NCBI RefSeq assembly: GCF_000147815.2
Contig: NC_015957.1
Location: 1,240,001-1,304,000, forward strand
Origin: Streptomyces violaceusniger Tu 4113
GTDB lineage: Bacteria > Actinomycetota > Actinomycetes > Streptomycetales > Streptomycetaceae
Direction: 5' to 3'
DNA length: 64,000 nucleotides
Under the pieces are notes generated by a model. The model was not told where the DNA came from. It made no database searches and saw only the letters and a list, made by a program, of their open reading frames with translations. This document shows positions 1-8,336 of this stretch, piece by piece. Positions within the stretch are counted from its first letter, which is position 1; every line of letters begins with the position of its first letter. The translations under genes were made by a program, and so were the position numbers.

Positions 1-219
1 TTTCGCCTGACCCGCCGGTCACATCTCCTTTGGGGGCAGTGCCCGGTGCCCGCGCTGTGCGGACTCCGCGTCGCGCGATGATGGCCCAATCCGGAAAACG
101 GCCGGAAATGCAGAAGAACTGCCATTGGCATGGAAAGCCCGTGAGGGCTCTTTCCGCCCGGAACACGGCCCAGTAAGGCCGGGTGCAGCCACTGGCCGGC
201 CCTGCCATCGACGGCTCTG
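1..219. other. Left-edge intergenic region, no gene seen
   Basis: No open frame with convincing codon usage is visible. The only structure I see is a short hairpin (AAAGCCC, loop gtga, GGGCT) at 134-149 followed by CTTT, which could end transcription of the small minus-strand gene that stops at 220. Confidence 0.4.
134..153 (-). terminator. Weak candidate terminator hairpin
   Basis: AGCCC and GGGCT pair around a gtga loop and are flanked by short A and T runs. It lies about 70 bp downstream of the minus-strand small membrane protein gene. The stem is short, so this is tentative. Confidence 0.25.
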
Positions 220-375
220 CTACCAGTAGTGCCGACGCCCACCGATCGCGTGCCCGGTGGCGCCCAGGACCCAGAGGATCGCTCCGATGACGAGAAGGAC
301 GATTCCAATGGTCCACAGGATGGAGATGCCGGTCACAAAGCCGACGACGAGGAGAATGATCCCGAGGGCGATCAT
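220..375 (-). CDS. Small hydrophobic membrane protein, DUF6131-like (51 aa)
   Basis: The frame reads ATG at 375-373 to TAG at 222-220 and gives 51 residues. It starts MIALGIILLVVGF, has two hydrophobic segments (about residues 2-17 and 21-38), and ends GGRRHYW. This matches my memory of the DUF6131 family of tiny actinobacterial membrane proteins, whose function is unknown. A perfect GGAGG lies 5 bases before the ATG (381-385) and a sigma70-like promoter lies upstream at 411-439. The two hydrophobic segments suggest a hairpin in the membrane. The family name is recalled, not searched. The gene itself is well supported by ribosome site, promoter and composition. Confidence 0.8.
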   Translation of the reverse strand: MIALGIILLVVGFVTGISILWTIGIVLLVIGAILWVLGATGHAIGGRRHYW

Positions 376-410
376 GGATTCCTCCGATCCTTCGAGAACG
401 CTCCAATTTC

Positions 411-439
411 AGTATCCTCTCGAATCAGCTCCACGCCAA
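411..439 (-). promoter_or_regulatory. Candidate sigma70-type promoter for the DUF6131-like gene
   Basis: On the minus strand TTGGCG (439-434) is followed after exactly 17 bases by GATACT (416-411), 36 bp before the ATG at 375. Each hexamer matches consensus at four of six positions. Confidence 0.45.
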
Positions 440-577
440 CTCGTTCCCCTGTTACGGCCGGACGTAATGGCCCTTGGGCGGGCCTTTTGCGGAAAGCGTG
501 TCGCAGTTCCGTTTCTCCTCGTTCGATCGCTCGGGGTCTCGAATCCAACCGAGCCCAAGAGAAAAGCAGTGGTGCGT

Positions 578-904
578 TCACCCCGCCCAGCCCGGGAAGC
601 GGCCCGTCGACCGCAGCTGCTGGCGCCGCTCGGCGTAGGCTGGGACGTCCCGGCATAGCCGCCCGGCCGTGGCGCGCACCAGGGGGCGCGGCAGCGGCGC
701 GGATCGGCGGGCGGCGGGGAAGCCCGGACGGTCCGAGGCGGCGACCACCGTCTCCATGACGGTGGTGCGGGGGTGGCCGGAACCGTCCGCGCCGAGCGGG
801 ATGGCGTGCCTCCCCACGACGGAGCCCGCGCCCGCGCCCTCGGTGATGCGCAGCAGTGCGGGGTGGACCGGCACGACCAGCCGGCCCGCCACCTTGAAGG
901 ACAC
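578..904 (-). pseudogene. Unrecognised coding-like fragment, possible remnant
   Basis: From a GTG at 904 this minus frame has strongly GC-rich third positions and protein-like composition, with the segment SFKVAGRLVVPVHPALLRI near its start and PAYAERRQQL near its end, until TGA at 578. I do not recognise the family. No ribosome site precedes the GTG, and upstream the frame runs into the antisense of the neighbouring SDR gene. It therefore looks like the 3-prime part of a truncated gene. It could also be a chance open frame in GC-rich DNA. The rest of 376-987 shows nothing I can identify. Confidence 0.3.
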
Positions 905-987
905 GTCGAGGGTGAGGGCCTCCGCGCCGTCGTCCGCCGTACAGGCCGGGCCGCCGGGCGCGCCCCCGTCGGCAGGAGATGAGGACC

Positions 988-1956
988 ATGAGGACAAGCG
1001 GACGAGGACTCGGCCGCCGCGGCATCGCCCGCTCCCCGAGCCCGCACACCGGTGTCTCACCGCTGAGCGGACGCGTGGCCGTCGTCACCGGAGCCGCCCG
1101 CGGCGTCGGCGCGGCCGTCGCCACCGCGCTGTCCGAGGCCGGTGCACGGGTGGCGCTGCTCGGCCGGGAGGAGGAGAGGCTGCGGGAGGCGGCGGCCGGG
1201 CTGCCCACGCCCACCCTGTGCGTCGAGGCGGACGTCACCGACCCGGCCGCCCTGGACGCCGCCGCACGCGAGGTCGAAACACGGCTCGGCCCCGCCGACG
1301 TGGTCGTGGCCAACGCGGGCATCGCCGTCAGCGGGCCCTTCCGCGACACCGAGGCCGACCTGTGGCAGCGGGTCGTCGACGTCAACCTGACCGGCGCGGC
1401 CAACACCGCCAGGGCCTTCCTGCCCCACCTCACCCGCACCCGCGGCTACTTCCTCCAGGTCGCCTCCACTGCCTCGTTCGGCTCCGCGCCCATGATGAGC
1501 GCGTACTGCGCCTCCAAGGCGGGTGCGGAGTCCTTCGCCCAATCCCTGCGCTGCGAGCTCGAACCCGACGGCATCGCCGTCGGCGTCGCCTACCTGCACT
1601 GGACCGGCACCGACATGATCGGCGGCATCGACGACAACCCGGTACTGCGGGCCCTGCGCGCGCACCAGCCCCGGTTCGCCCGCCGCGTCCAGACTCCGGC
1701 GCGGGTGGCCGGCCTGCTCACCGACGGCATCGTCCGCCGCGCTCCCCGCGTCCACGCGCCGCCCTGGCTGCGCTGGTGCCAGGCGCTGCGCCCGGTCTTC
1801 CCCGCCCTCGTCGCCCACATCTCCCGGCGCGAGCTGCGGTGCCGGAGCGGGGCCGAGTTCGCCGCAGGCACCGGAGCAATGGGCGCGGGCGGCCGCGCCG
1901 ACTGGACCGCGCACCGGTCCGCGCCGACTCCGCGGCCGGGCGGGCAGGCGGACTGA
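988..1956 (+). CDS. Short-chain dehydrogenase/reductase (SDR)
   Basis: A 322-aa NAD(P)-dependent oxidoreductase of the classical SDR family; the substrate is unknown. The sequence shows the glycine-rich cofactor motif TGAARGVG near residue 30, NAGIA near residue 110, and a catalytic Ser plus YCASK (Tyr-x-x-x-Lys) near residue 175. The C-terminal 60 residues beyond the core are Arg/Ala-rich. I chose the ATG at 988 because GGAG at 975-978 is 9 bases away, whereas the ATG at 979 abuts that site. There is no same-strand operon partner upstream. Downstream lies a 325-bp gap before the MMPL gene. Confidence 0.85.
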   Translation: MRTSGRGLGRRGIARSPSPHTGVSPLSGRVAVVTGAARGVGAAVATALSEAGARVALLGREEERLREAAAGLPTPTLCVEADVTDPAALDAAAREVETRLGPADVVVANAGIAVSGPFRDTEADLWQRVVDVNLTGAANTARAFLPHLTRTRGYFLQVASTASFGSAPMMSAYCASKAGAESFAQSLRCELEPDGIAVGVAYLHWTGTDMIGGIDDNPVLRALRAHQPRFARRVQTPARVAGLLTDGIVRRAPRVHAPPWLRWCQALRPVFPALVAHISRRELRCRSGAEFAAGTGAMGAGGRADWTAHRSAPTPRPGGQAD

Positions 1957-2281
1957 CCGTGTTCGGCACGGATCCCGAGCGCATCCTGCTGGTCAACCAC
2001 CCACTCGCCCTCGCAGTGAAGGTCTCCCTGTCTCGCCCGACCATCCAGGGCGACCTGCGCGACAACGACTGCTACGCCGGACAGCGGTACGCCCCCTGAT
2101 GGAGATGCGACTGCCCGCCCCGGCCTGATGCTGCCCGCCCCGGCCTGATGCTGATCCGGGCTCGGTGGTGGACGCCGTCGAGGAACACGGGCGGATAAGG
2201 AAATCGAAAGGTAGGCCTTTCTAGCTTCGGGAACCGTCGCCGGGCCGCTGTGGACCGGCCCCCTCCTGGAGGTTCTCTTCC
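1957..2281 (+). other. Intergenic region with possible gene remnant and 20-bp tandem repeat
   Basis: A GTG-started frame at 1959-2099 (46 codons, with VFGTDPERILLVNHPLALAV near its start) begins 2 bp after the SDR stop and has coding-like third positions. I do not recognise it and no ribosome site is clear, so it may be a remnant. It is followed by a 20-bp tandem repeat and then the leader of the MMPL gene, with CTGGAGG about 10 bases before the GTG at 2282. Confidence 0.3.
2111..2150. repeat. Perfect 20-bp tandem duplication
   Basis: CTGCCCGCCCCGGCCTGATG occurs twice in direct succession (2111-2130 and 2131-2150) in the gap before the MMPL transporter gene. No coding role is evident. Confidence 0.9.
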
Positions 2282-4475
2282 GTGGAACGCTTCGCCGCAT
2301 TCGTCATGCGGCACCGACTCTGGGTGGCCCTGGTCTGGGCCGCCGTCACCGTGGTCGGTGTGGTGATGGCGCCGCATGTCGCCGGCCGGCTCAAGAGCGG
2401 CACGACCGTCAGCACCGCCAGCTACGACGCCAACGTCGCGCTGGCCAAGGAGTACGGCGGGGCGTCCGCCAAGCCCAGCGTGCTGGTCGTCGACCTGCCG
2501 AAGGGCATCACCGCGGACAGCCCCGCCGCGAAGGCCGGTCTGGCCGCGGCCGACAAGGTGGCGTCCGGCGTTGCCGGGGTCCGCGATCTGTCCTACGCGA
2601 ACACCGGTGACAAGGCGCTGGTGGGCACCGGGGGCCGCGCCACCCTGGTCATGGTGTACCCGCCCGCATCAGGTACCACGGTTCCCGCGCAGGTCATGGA
2701 CGGCATGAGCAGCGCGATCACGCACGCGGTGCCCGGCACGACGGTGCACCGGACCGGCATCGAGGAGCTCAGCGCCGGCGGCGGCAGCAGCGGTGCGAGC
2801 GTGCTGAGCGAGATCCTGCTCGGCGGCGGGCTCGCACTGGTTGTGCTGGCCTGGGTGTTCGGGCTCCGCGCTGGCCCTGCTGCCGCTGCTGTCGGCGGTC
2901 GTCTCGGTGCTGACGATGCAGCTGGCGATCTGGGGCCTGACCTACGCCACGAGCATCGCCATCAACCCCTCGGTGCAGTTCATCGTCGCCCTGCTGGGCC
3001 TCGGCCTGTCGATCGACTACTCGCTGCTGCTGGTCAACCGCTGGCGGGAGGAGCGCGACAAGGGCGCCGACAACCGCGAGGCGGTCCTGCGCTCCATGCG
3101 CCGCGCCGGGCACTCGGTGGCCTTCAGCGCGCTGATCGCCTCACTGGGCCTGTTCGCGCTGACCGTCGTCCCGGTCTCCTTCATCCAGGGCGTCGGCCTG
3201 TCCGGACTGTTCATCCCCTCCATCGCCGCTCTGGTGGCGCTCACCACCATCCCGCTGCTGCTGGCCTCCGTCGGACCGCGGATGGACCGCATCCGCCTGC
3301 ACCGTCGCACCACGGCGGGCCCTGGCCGGATGTGGACGCGCACCGCCCGCACGATCGTCGCCCGCCCCAAGGCCGCGGCCCTTATGGGAACCGCGATTCT
3401 GGGTACTCTGTGCGCGTTCGGGCTGACCATCAACATCGCCTCCCCGATCAGCACGTCGCTCGCCGGGGGCGGCCCGGCCGAGCAGGGCCTGCGGGCCCTG
3501 CAGCACGACGGGTTCCCCACCGGCGTACTCACCTCGGTTCCCATCGAACTGCCCGCAGGCACCGACCCCGCGGCCACCGCCGCCACCCTGCGGACCCTGC
3601 CCGACCTCCACGGCGTCCTGGCCGCCGACATACCCGCCTGGCACCACTCCGGCAGTTCGGTGATCATGGCGCTGCCCGATCACGAGATCGGCACCGCGCA
3701 CGCCGGTACCGCCCTGTCCCAGCTGCGCGGCGCCGTCCCGCACAACGCGATGATCGGCGGCGAACAGGTCCAGTCGGCCGACGTCACCCACATCCTGTCC
3801 ACCTGGTTCCCCGCGCTCCTGGCCGTCGCCGCGCTGCTCACCTTCGTTCTGCTGGCCCGCGGCATGCGCTCCCTGCTGCTGCCCGCCAAGGCCGTCGCCC
3901 TCAACCTGCTCTCGGTCGGTGCCGCGTACGGCGTACTGGTCCTGATCTGGCAGCACGGCTACGGCTCGCATGCCCTGTGGGGCATCCCCGCCACCGGCTC
4001 GATCAGCCCGTTCGTGCCGATGCTTCTGTTCGGGTTCCTGTTCGGGGTGTCCATGGATTACGAGGTGTTCATCCTGGATCGGATCCGTGAGGCCCACGAC
4101 CGCACCGGCGACACCCCCGCCTCCGTGGTCGAGGGCATCTCCCGCACCGGGCGCCTCGTCACGAGCGCCGCCCTCATCCTGTTCCTCGCCCTGGTGTCCC
4201 TGTCGTCCTCGCCGGACGTGACCATCAAGATGATGGCCACCGGTATGGCCGCGGGTATCCTCATCGACGCTTTGGTCGTACGCACCCTGCTCACCCCCTC
4301 CCTGGTGGTGCTCTTCGGCCGCGCCAACTGGTACCTGCCGGCCTGGGCCGCCCGCCTGCTGCGTATCAAGCCGCAGGCCACCGGTCACGGTGACCACCAC
4401 GGCGGACACGGAACAGACGGCACGGACGGCGGCGCGCATGAGGACGCCCACCCGGCCCTGTCCCGGCATGCTTGA
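2282..4475 (+). pseudogene. MMPL/RND-family transporter, broken by a 1-bp frameshift
   Basis: MMPL proteins are proton-driven inner-membrane exporters of lipids or hydrophobic compounds. The start is GTG at 2282 with CTGGAGG upstream. The first frame encodes the N-terminal helix and the extracytoplasmic domain up to LALVVLAWVFG. The continuation SALALLPLLSAVVSVLTMQ, the GLSIDYSLLLVNRWREER motif and the remainder lie in another frame ending at 4475. Removing one G from the GGG at 2861-2863 restores one protein of about 730 aa, the usual MMPL size, with two membrane blocks and a His-rich C-terminus (HGDHHGGHG). Either the gene is inactivated or the base is a sequencing error. The stop is 3 bp before the response regulator start, so the three genes form one operon, presumably regulated export. 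Confidence 0.85.
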
Positions 4476-4478
4476 GCC

Positions 4479-5144
4479 ATGCGCATTCTCGTGATCGAGG
4501 ACGACGAGGCCCTCGGCGCATCCCTCACCTGGGGGCTGAAAGCCGAGGGCTACGTCGTCTGCCTGACCGCCGACGGGGCGGAAGGGCTGTGGCTGGCGCA
4601 GGAGCACGACTTCGACCTGATCGTCCTGGACGTCATGCTCCCGGGCCTGGACGGCTACCAGATCTGCGCACGGCTGCGCGAAGCCGGCAAGTGGACCCCG
4701 ATCCTCATGCTCACCGCCATGGACGCCCCTCTCGACCAGGCCGAGGGCCTCGATCTGGGCGCCGACGACTACCTCACCAAGCCGTTCTCCTATCCGGTGC
4801 TGCTCGCCCACCTGCGGGCCCTGCTGCGCCGCAGCACCCGTGAGCGCCCCGCCCAACTGCGGTCCGGGGAGCTGACGTTGGACCCGGCCACCCACGCGGT
4901 CCACTTCGCCGGCCGGCCCCTCGCCCTCACGCCTGGTGAGGCGAGCGTGCTGGAGTACCTGCTGCGCGCCGAGGGCCGCACCGTCTCCAAGGCCGAACTC
5001 CTGGAACACTGCTGGGACATGGCCTCCCGGGCCGACCCTGCCGTCGTCGAGGTCCGCATCCACCACCTGCGCCGCAAGACCGACGCGAGCGTCATCGAGA
5101 CCGTACGAGGCAGGGGGTACCGCATTGACCCGCACCGCCCCTAG
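4479..5144 (+). CDS. OmpR-family two-component response regulator
   Basis: A 221-aa DNA-binding response regulator. The receiver domain covers about residues 1-115, with the acidic pair E7/D8/D9, phospho-acceptor D51 (VLDVMLPG), T79 and K101 (LTKPF). A winged-helix Trans_reg_C domain follows at about 125-218 (VEVRIHHLRRKT, ETVRGRGYRI). It begins 3 bp after the MMPL stop and overlaps the sensor kinase start by 20 bp, so translation is likely coupled. The obvious inferred target is its own operon. Confidence 0.95.
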   Translation: MRILVIEDDEALGASLTWGLKAEGYVVCLTADGAEGLWLAQEHDFDLIVLDVMLPGLDGYQICARLREAGKWTPILMLTAMDAPLDQAEGLDLGADDYLTKPFSYPVLLAHLRALLRRSTRERPAQLRSGELTLDPATHAVHFAGRPLALTPGEASVLEYLLRAEGRTVSKAELLEHCWDMASRADPAVVEVRIHHLRRKTDASVIETVRGRGYRIDPHRP

Positions 5145-6528
5145 CCGCTCGCTGCGGCTGCGCGTCACGCTCATGGCCACCCTGATCGTCACCGCCGCCC
5201 TCGCGCTCGGCATCGCGGTGATCGCGATCACGCTGGTCAGCTCCGTACGCGCGAACGTCGACACGACGCTGACCTCCTACGCGACATCCGTCGGCCGCTC
5301 CGCCGACGGAACCTGGCCCAAGCCCCTGCCCGCCGTCCCCGACGACCCGAGCGCCTGGGCCCAGGTCGTCGACGGCTCCGGAACCGTGGTGGCCGCCACC
5401 GCGAACGTCCAGGGCCGGCCCGCCCGGTACACCCTGCCCGCGGGCAGCACCACGCCGCGGACAGTTCCCGGACAGGGCACGGACGACGACGAACACGTGG
5501 TGGCCCAGCGCTACGTCGCCGGCACCACACCCGTGGTCGTGTACACCGGCGCCTCCACCCGCATCCTCAGCATCGTCACCAACGACCTCCAGGGCCATCT
5601 GCTGTTCGTCCTGCCGCTGGTCGTCCTCGGCGCACTCGGCATGTCCTGGGTGCTCATCGGCCGCACCCTGCGGCCGGTGGAACGCATCCGCGCCGAGGCT
5701 GCCGAGATCACCGGCAGCGACCTGCACCGCCGCATCCCCGGCCCCACCGGCGACGACGAGATCGGCCGCCTGACCGGCACCCTCAACTCGATGCTCGAAC
5801 GCCTGGAGGACTCCGCGACCCGCCAGCGCCGCTTCGTCGCCGACGCCTCCCACGAGCTGCGCACCCCGCTCGCGGCCGTACGCACCTCCCTGGAGGTCGG
5901 AATCGCCTACCCCGACCGCGCCCCCTGGCCGGATCTGGCCGAACGCGCCGTCACCGAAACCGCCCGCCTCCAGCGCCTCGTCGACTCCCTGCTACTGCTT
6001 GCCCGCGCCGACGACGACACCCTGCTCACCCACCATGAGCCCATCGACCTGGCCGCACTGGCGCGCACCGCCGCCCGGTCCGTCCCCGCCCGCATCCCCC
6101 TGGAGATCCACACCGACGACGGCGTCCGCGTCCTCGGCGATCCCGATCAACTCACCCGCCTGATCCGCAACCTCCTCGACAACGCCGACCGCCACGCCGC
6201 CACGCACGTCCAGCTCACCGTCACCACCGACGGCCCCGACACGGCCGTCCTCCAGGTCAGCGACGACGGCCCCGGCATCCCGCCCGCCGACCGCGACCGG
6301 ATCTTCGACCGGTTCGTGCGCCTCCAAGCCGCCCGGACCCGCCAGAGCGGCCCCGACTCCGGCACCGGCCTCGGCCTGGCCATCGCCCGCGACATCGCCA
6401 CCGCGCACAGAGGCACGCTCACGGTCACCGACCGTCCCCCCACCACACGGGACACAGGAGTCGGCGCCTCACGGGACACAGGAGTCGGCGCCTCCTTCAC
6501 CCTCCGGCTGCCCATCGCCCGCACCTGA
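5125..6528 (+). CDS. Two-component sensor histidine kinase
   Basis: A 467-aa membrane kinase. It has TM1 at about 12-35, an extracytoplasmic sensor loop of about 120 residues, TM2 at about 158-180 (LLFVLPLVVLGALGMSWVLI), HAMP at about 180-232, a HisKA domain with DASHELRTPLAAVR (H243), then HATPase_c with N-box NLLDNADRH and G-boxes DDGPGIPP and GTGLGLAIA. The start is TTG at 5125, preceded 7 bases upstream by AGGGGG and overlapping the end of the regulator gene. Near the C-terminus an exact 24-bp tandem duplication inserts RDTGVGAS twice, just before the final FTLRLP strand. It is the cognate kinase of the preceding regulator. Confidence 0.93.
   Translation: MTRTAPSRSLRLRVTLMATLIVTAALALGIAVIAITLVSSVRANVDTTLTSYATSVGRSADGTWPKPLPAVPDDPSAWAQVVDGSGTVVAATANVQGRPARYTLPAGSTTPRTVPGQGTDDDEHVVAQRYVAGTTPVVVYTGASTRILSIVTNDLQGHLLFVLPLVVLGALGMSWVLIGRTLRPVERIRAEAAEITGSDLHRRIPGPTGDDEIGRLTGTLNSMLERLEDSATRQRRFVADASHELRTPLAAVRTSLEVGIAYPDRAPWPDLAERAVTETARLQRLVDSLLLLARADDDTLLTHHEPIDLAALARTAARSVPARIPLEIHTDDGVRVLGDPDQLTRLIRNLLDNADRHAATHVQLTVTTDGPDTAVLQVSDDGPGIPPADRDRIFDRFVRLQAARTRQSGPDSGTGLGLAIARDIATAHRGTLTVTDRPPTTRDTGVGASRDTGVGASFTLRLPIART
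6447..6494 (+). repeat. 24-bp in-frame tandem duplication inside the kinase gene
   Basis: Positions 6447-6470 and 6471-6494 are identical and encode RDTGVGAS twice in the ATPase domain of the sensor kinase, between the last helix and the final strand. The length is a multiple of three, so the frame is kept. Confidence 0.9.
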
Positions 6529-6541
6529 GCCGGCAGCGCAC

Positions 6542-7150
6542 TCAGGTTCGGCAGACGCCCTGCACCAAGACCTGCCAACTGTCCGCCAGCCGCTCGAAGT
6601 GGCGGGTGGCTTCGGCCCGCTCCGGCATGACCAGGTACAGCAGGATCGGGCCTTCGAGCGCGGCGGCGAGCTGGAGGGCGAGGCTGTCGGAATCCGGGCA
6701 GTCGGGCCGGGCCTGCCGCAGGAGTACCCGGATGTGCGCGGGCGAGAAGACGGCCTCCCCGGCAGGGATCGGCTGGGCGCGGTCGAGTGCGGCGCGGGCG
6801 AGCGCGTGGCGTTCGAGCAGGAAGGCGATGCGGGCGCGCCCATAGGCGATCAGCCTCTCGGCCGGGTCCGCGCCCGGTCCGAGCGGTGGCGGGCCGTACA
6901 GCACCTGTTCCTGGAAGGCGCGTTCATCCTCGTCCAGGAGGGCGTGGAAGACGCCCGCTCGCGTGCGGAAGCGGCGGAACACGGTGCCCTTGCCGAGGCC
7001 GGCCCGCTCGGCGAGGCCGTCCATCGTCACCTTCTCCGCTCCGACCTCGGCGATCATCTCCCGCGCCGTGTTCAGCAGCCGCCGGCGGTTGCGCGCGGCG
7101 TCCACCCGCTCGGCGCGTGGCTGACCGAGAGGCACGACGGGGTGATCCAT
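6542..7150 (-). CDS. TetR/AcrR-family transcriptional regulator
   Basis: A 202-aa repressor-type protein. The N-terminal helix-turn-helix lies at about residues 20-66 (LNTAREMIAEVGAEKVTMDG, then GLGKGTVFRRFRTRAGV), with a helical ligand-binding domain to the C-terminus (EGPILLYLVMPERAE). It is transcribed away from the SDR-like gene at 7246 with 95 bp between the starts. An imperfect palindrome with CTTTAC and GTAAAG ends at 7160-7190 is the likely operator. The inferred target is the divergent gene and itself. The inducer is unknown. Confidence 0.93.
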   Translation of the reverse strand: MDHPVVPLGQPRAERVDAARNRRRLLNTAREMIAEVGAEKVTMDGLAERAGLGKGTVFRRFRTRAGVFHALLDEDERAFQEQVLYGPPPLGPGADPAERLIAYGRARIAFLLERHALARAALDRAQPIPAGEAVFSPAHIRVLLRQARPDCPDSDSLALQLAAALEGPILLYLVMPERAEATRHFERLADSWQVLVQGVCRT

Positions 7151-7159
7151 GAGGCACCA

Positions 7160-7190
7160 CTTTACGCCCCGACACGAAAGCGGGGTAAAG
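7160..7190. promoter_or_regulatory. Candidate TetR operator between divergent genes
   Basis: CTTTAC (7160-7165) and GTAAAG (7185-7190) are perfect inverted ends, and the inner CCCC and GGGG runs extend the dyad with a small offset. It lies between the TetR gene start (7150) and the SDR-like gene start (7246), the usual place for a TetR operator. Confidence 0.55.
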
Positions 7191-7245
7191 TCCGCTACTG
7201 CTACGGTTGAAGCTGGAACAGTTGGCCGAGAAGGAGCTGGTTGAG

Positions 7246-8139
7246 ATGGGCATGAACGGAGTCGTGGACCGCAGCGTGGTCCTGCGCCCCACCCCGATCG
7301 AGCGACTCGATCTGTCGGGCAGGCGACTGACCGTCATCGGCGGCACGAATGGCCTGGGCCGGGCCATCGCCCGACAAGCCCTGGCGCGCGGGGCCGAAGT
7401 CACGGTGGCCGGACGGACCTTCCGCGACGCTCCGGCCGAACAGCTGACCTTCGTGAAGGCCGACCTCGCCTCGATGCGCGAGGCCGACCGCCTGGGACGG
7501 GAACTCCCGGTGGAGTCCGACGACGTCGTGCTGTTCACCCTGGGCACCTTCGCGGCCAAGAACCGGGAGGAGACCGCAGAACACCTTGAACGGGACATCG
7601 CGGTCAGTTACTTGAGTCGCTTCGCCGTACTCCGCGGTCTCGCCCCCCGCCTCGGCACCGCCCGCCCACAGGGCTCACCGCAGCCCCGGGTGTTCGTCAT
7701 GGGCGCCCCGGGCTCCGGAGCCACCGGCGATCCCGACGACCTCAACACCGAGAGGGGTTACACCGGGATGCGGGCACACATCAACACCGTGGCCGCCAAC
7801 GAAGCCCTCGTCCTCGGCGGTGAGAACACGCTGCCAGGCCCCGCGTACTTCGGCCTGAACCCTGGCGTCATCAAGACCGGAATCCGCGCCAACTACCTGG
7901 GCGAAGGCAGCCTCACCCACCGCCTCGCCGAGACCGTCATCGGTCTCCTCTCCCAGTCCCCCGACACGTACGCCAGGCGAATCGTGCCGCTCCTGTTCAC
8001 CCCGGACCTCAACGGACGCACCGGGACCTTGTTCAACAACAAGGCCAGGCCGATCCTGCCCTCCAAAGGGCTGGACAAGGATCGCGTCGCGCGATTCGCC
8101 TCAGCCTCCGACGCACTTCTACGGCAGGCCCTCGGCTGA
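7246..8139 (+). CDS. SDR-fold oxidoreductase-like protein, catalytic Tyr motif altered
   Basis: A 297-aa Rossmann-fold protein. The nucleotide-binding motif GGTNGLGRAIA lies near residue 30, followed by TVAGRTF and a KADLAS acidic turn, as in NADP-type SDR proteins. The normal NAG and Tyr-x-x-x-Lys motifs are not evident: the matching stretch reads MGAPGSGATG and then YTGMRAHINTVAANEA. Either catalysis uses other residues or it is a non-enzymatic relative. The ATG at 7246 is preferred because AAGGAG at 7231-7236 is 9 bases upstream; an in-frame TTG at 7207 has no such site. It is divergent from, and probably repressed by, the neighbouring TetR protein. Confidence 0.88.
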   Translation: MGMNGVVDRSVVLRPTPIERLDLSGRRLTVIGGTNGLGRAIARQALARGAEVTVAGRTFRDAPAEQLTFVKADLASMREADRLGRELPVESDDVVLFTLGTFAAKNREETAEHLERDIAVSYLSRFAVLRGLAPRLGTARPQGSPQPRVFVMGAPGSGATGDPDDLNTERGYTGMRAHINTVAANEALVLGGENTLPGPAYFGLNPGVIKTGIRANYLGEGSLTHRLAETVIGLLSQSPDTYARRIVPLLFTPDLNGRTGTLFNNKARPILPSKGLDKDRVARFASASDALLRQALG

Positions 8140-8234
8140 GCTCCGCTGATGTCCGGAGACAGGTGGTCAGATGCCCAGCACACGCCGGGCACGGAGATGG
8201 GCGATCTTCTCCTTCGTCCGGGGCGGGACGTAGG

Positions 8235-8327
8235 TCATGCCGGGGCTCCTCCGTTGTCTCGGGTGCGGCGGGCGCTGGTCAGTCCCACCGGGCCGCAGCC
8301 GACGACGGCGATGTCGTATGTCCATGG
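8235..8327 (-). pseudogene. Remnant of FAD-dependent monooxygenase N-terminus
   Basis: On the minus strand, right after the MFS transporter stop, the frame from 8327 to a TGA at 8235 reads WTYDIAVVGCGPVGLTSARR and little more. YDIxVVGxGPVGL is the FAD-binding beta-alpha-beta start of flavin aromatic hydroxylases. No start codon lies in this frame: an ATG 10 bases upstream is out of phase, and the frame ends after 30 codons. The gene has therefore lost its start phase and nearly all its body. A further 23-codon frame runs to a stop at 8167 and is not recognisable. Position after an aromatic-acid transporter suggests a former catabolic operon. Confidence 0.55.
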
Positions 8328-8336
8328 GGTGCTCTT

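Noticed and set aside
1..22. AAAGGAG followed by GTG on the minus strand at the left edge, as a gene start
   Set aside because: Only 2 bases separate the site from the GTG at 22-20, and 7 codons are visible, so no call can be supported.
530..560. CTCGAATCC near 535 as a tRNA T-loop
   Set aside because: No acceptor, D-arm or anticodon stem can be folded around it.
3141..5264. Long 707-codon minus-strand frame opposite the MMPL and response regulator genes
   Set aside because: It is antisense to genes with clear motifs, has Gly/Asp/Gln-rich composition typical of reverse frames in GC-rich DNA and no recognisable domain.
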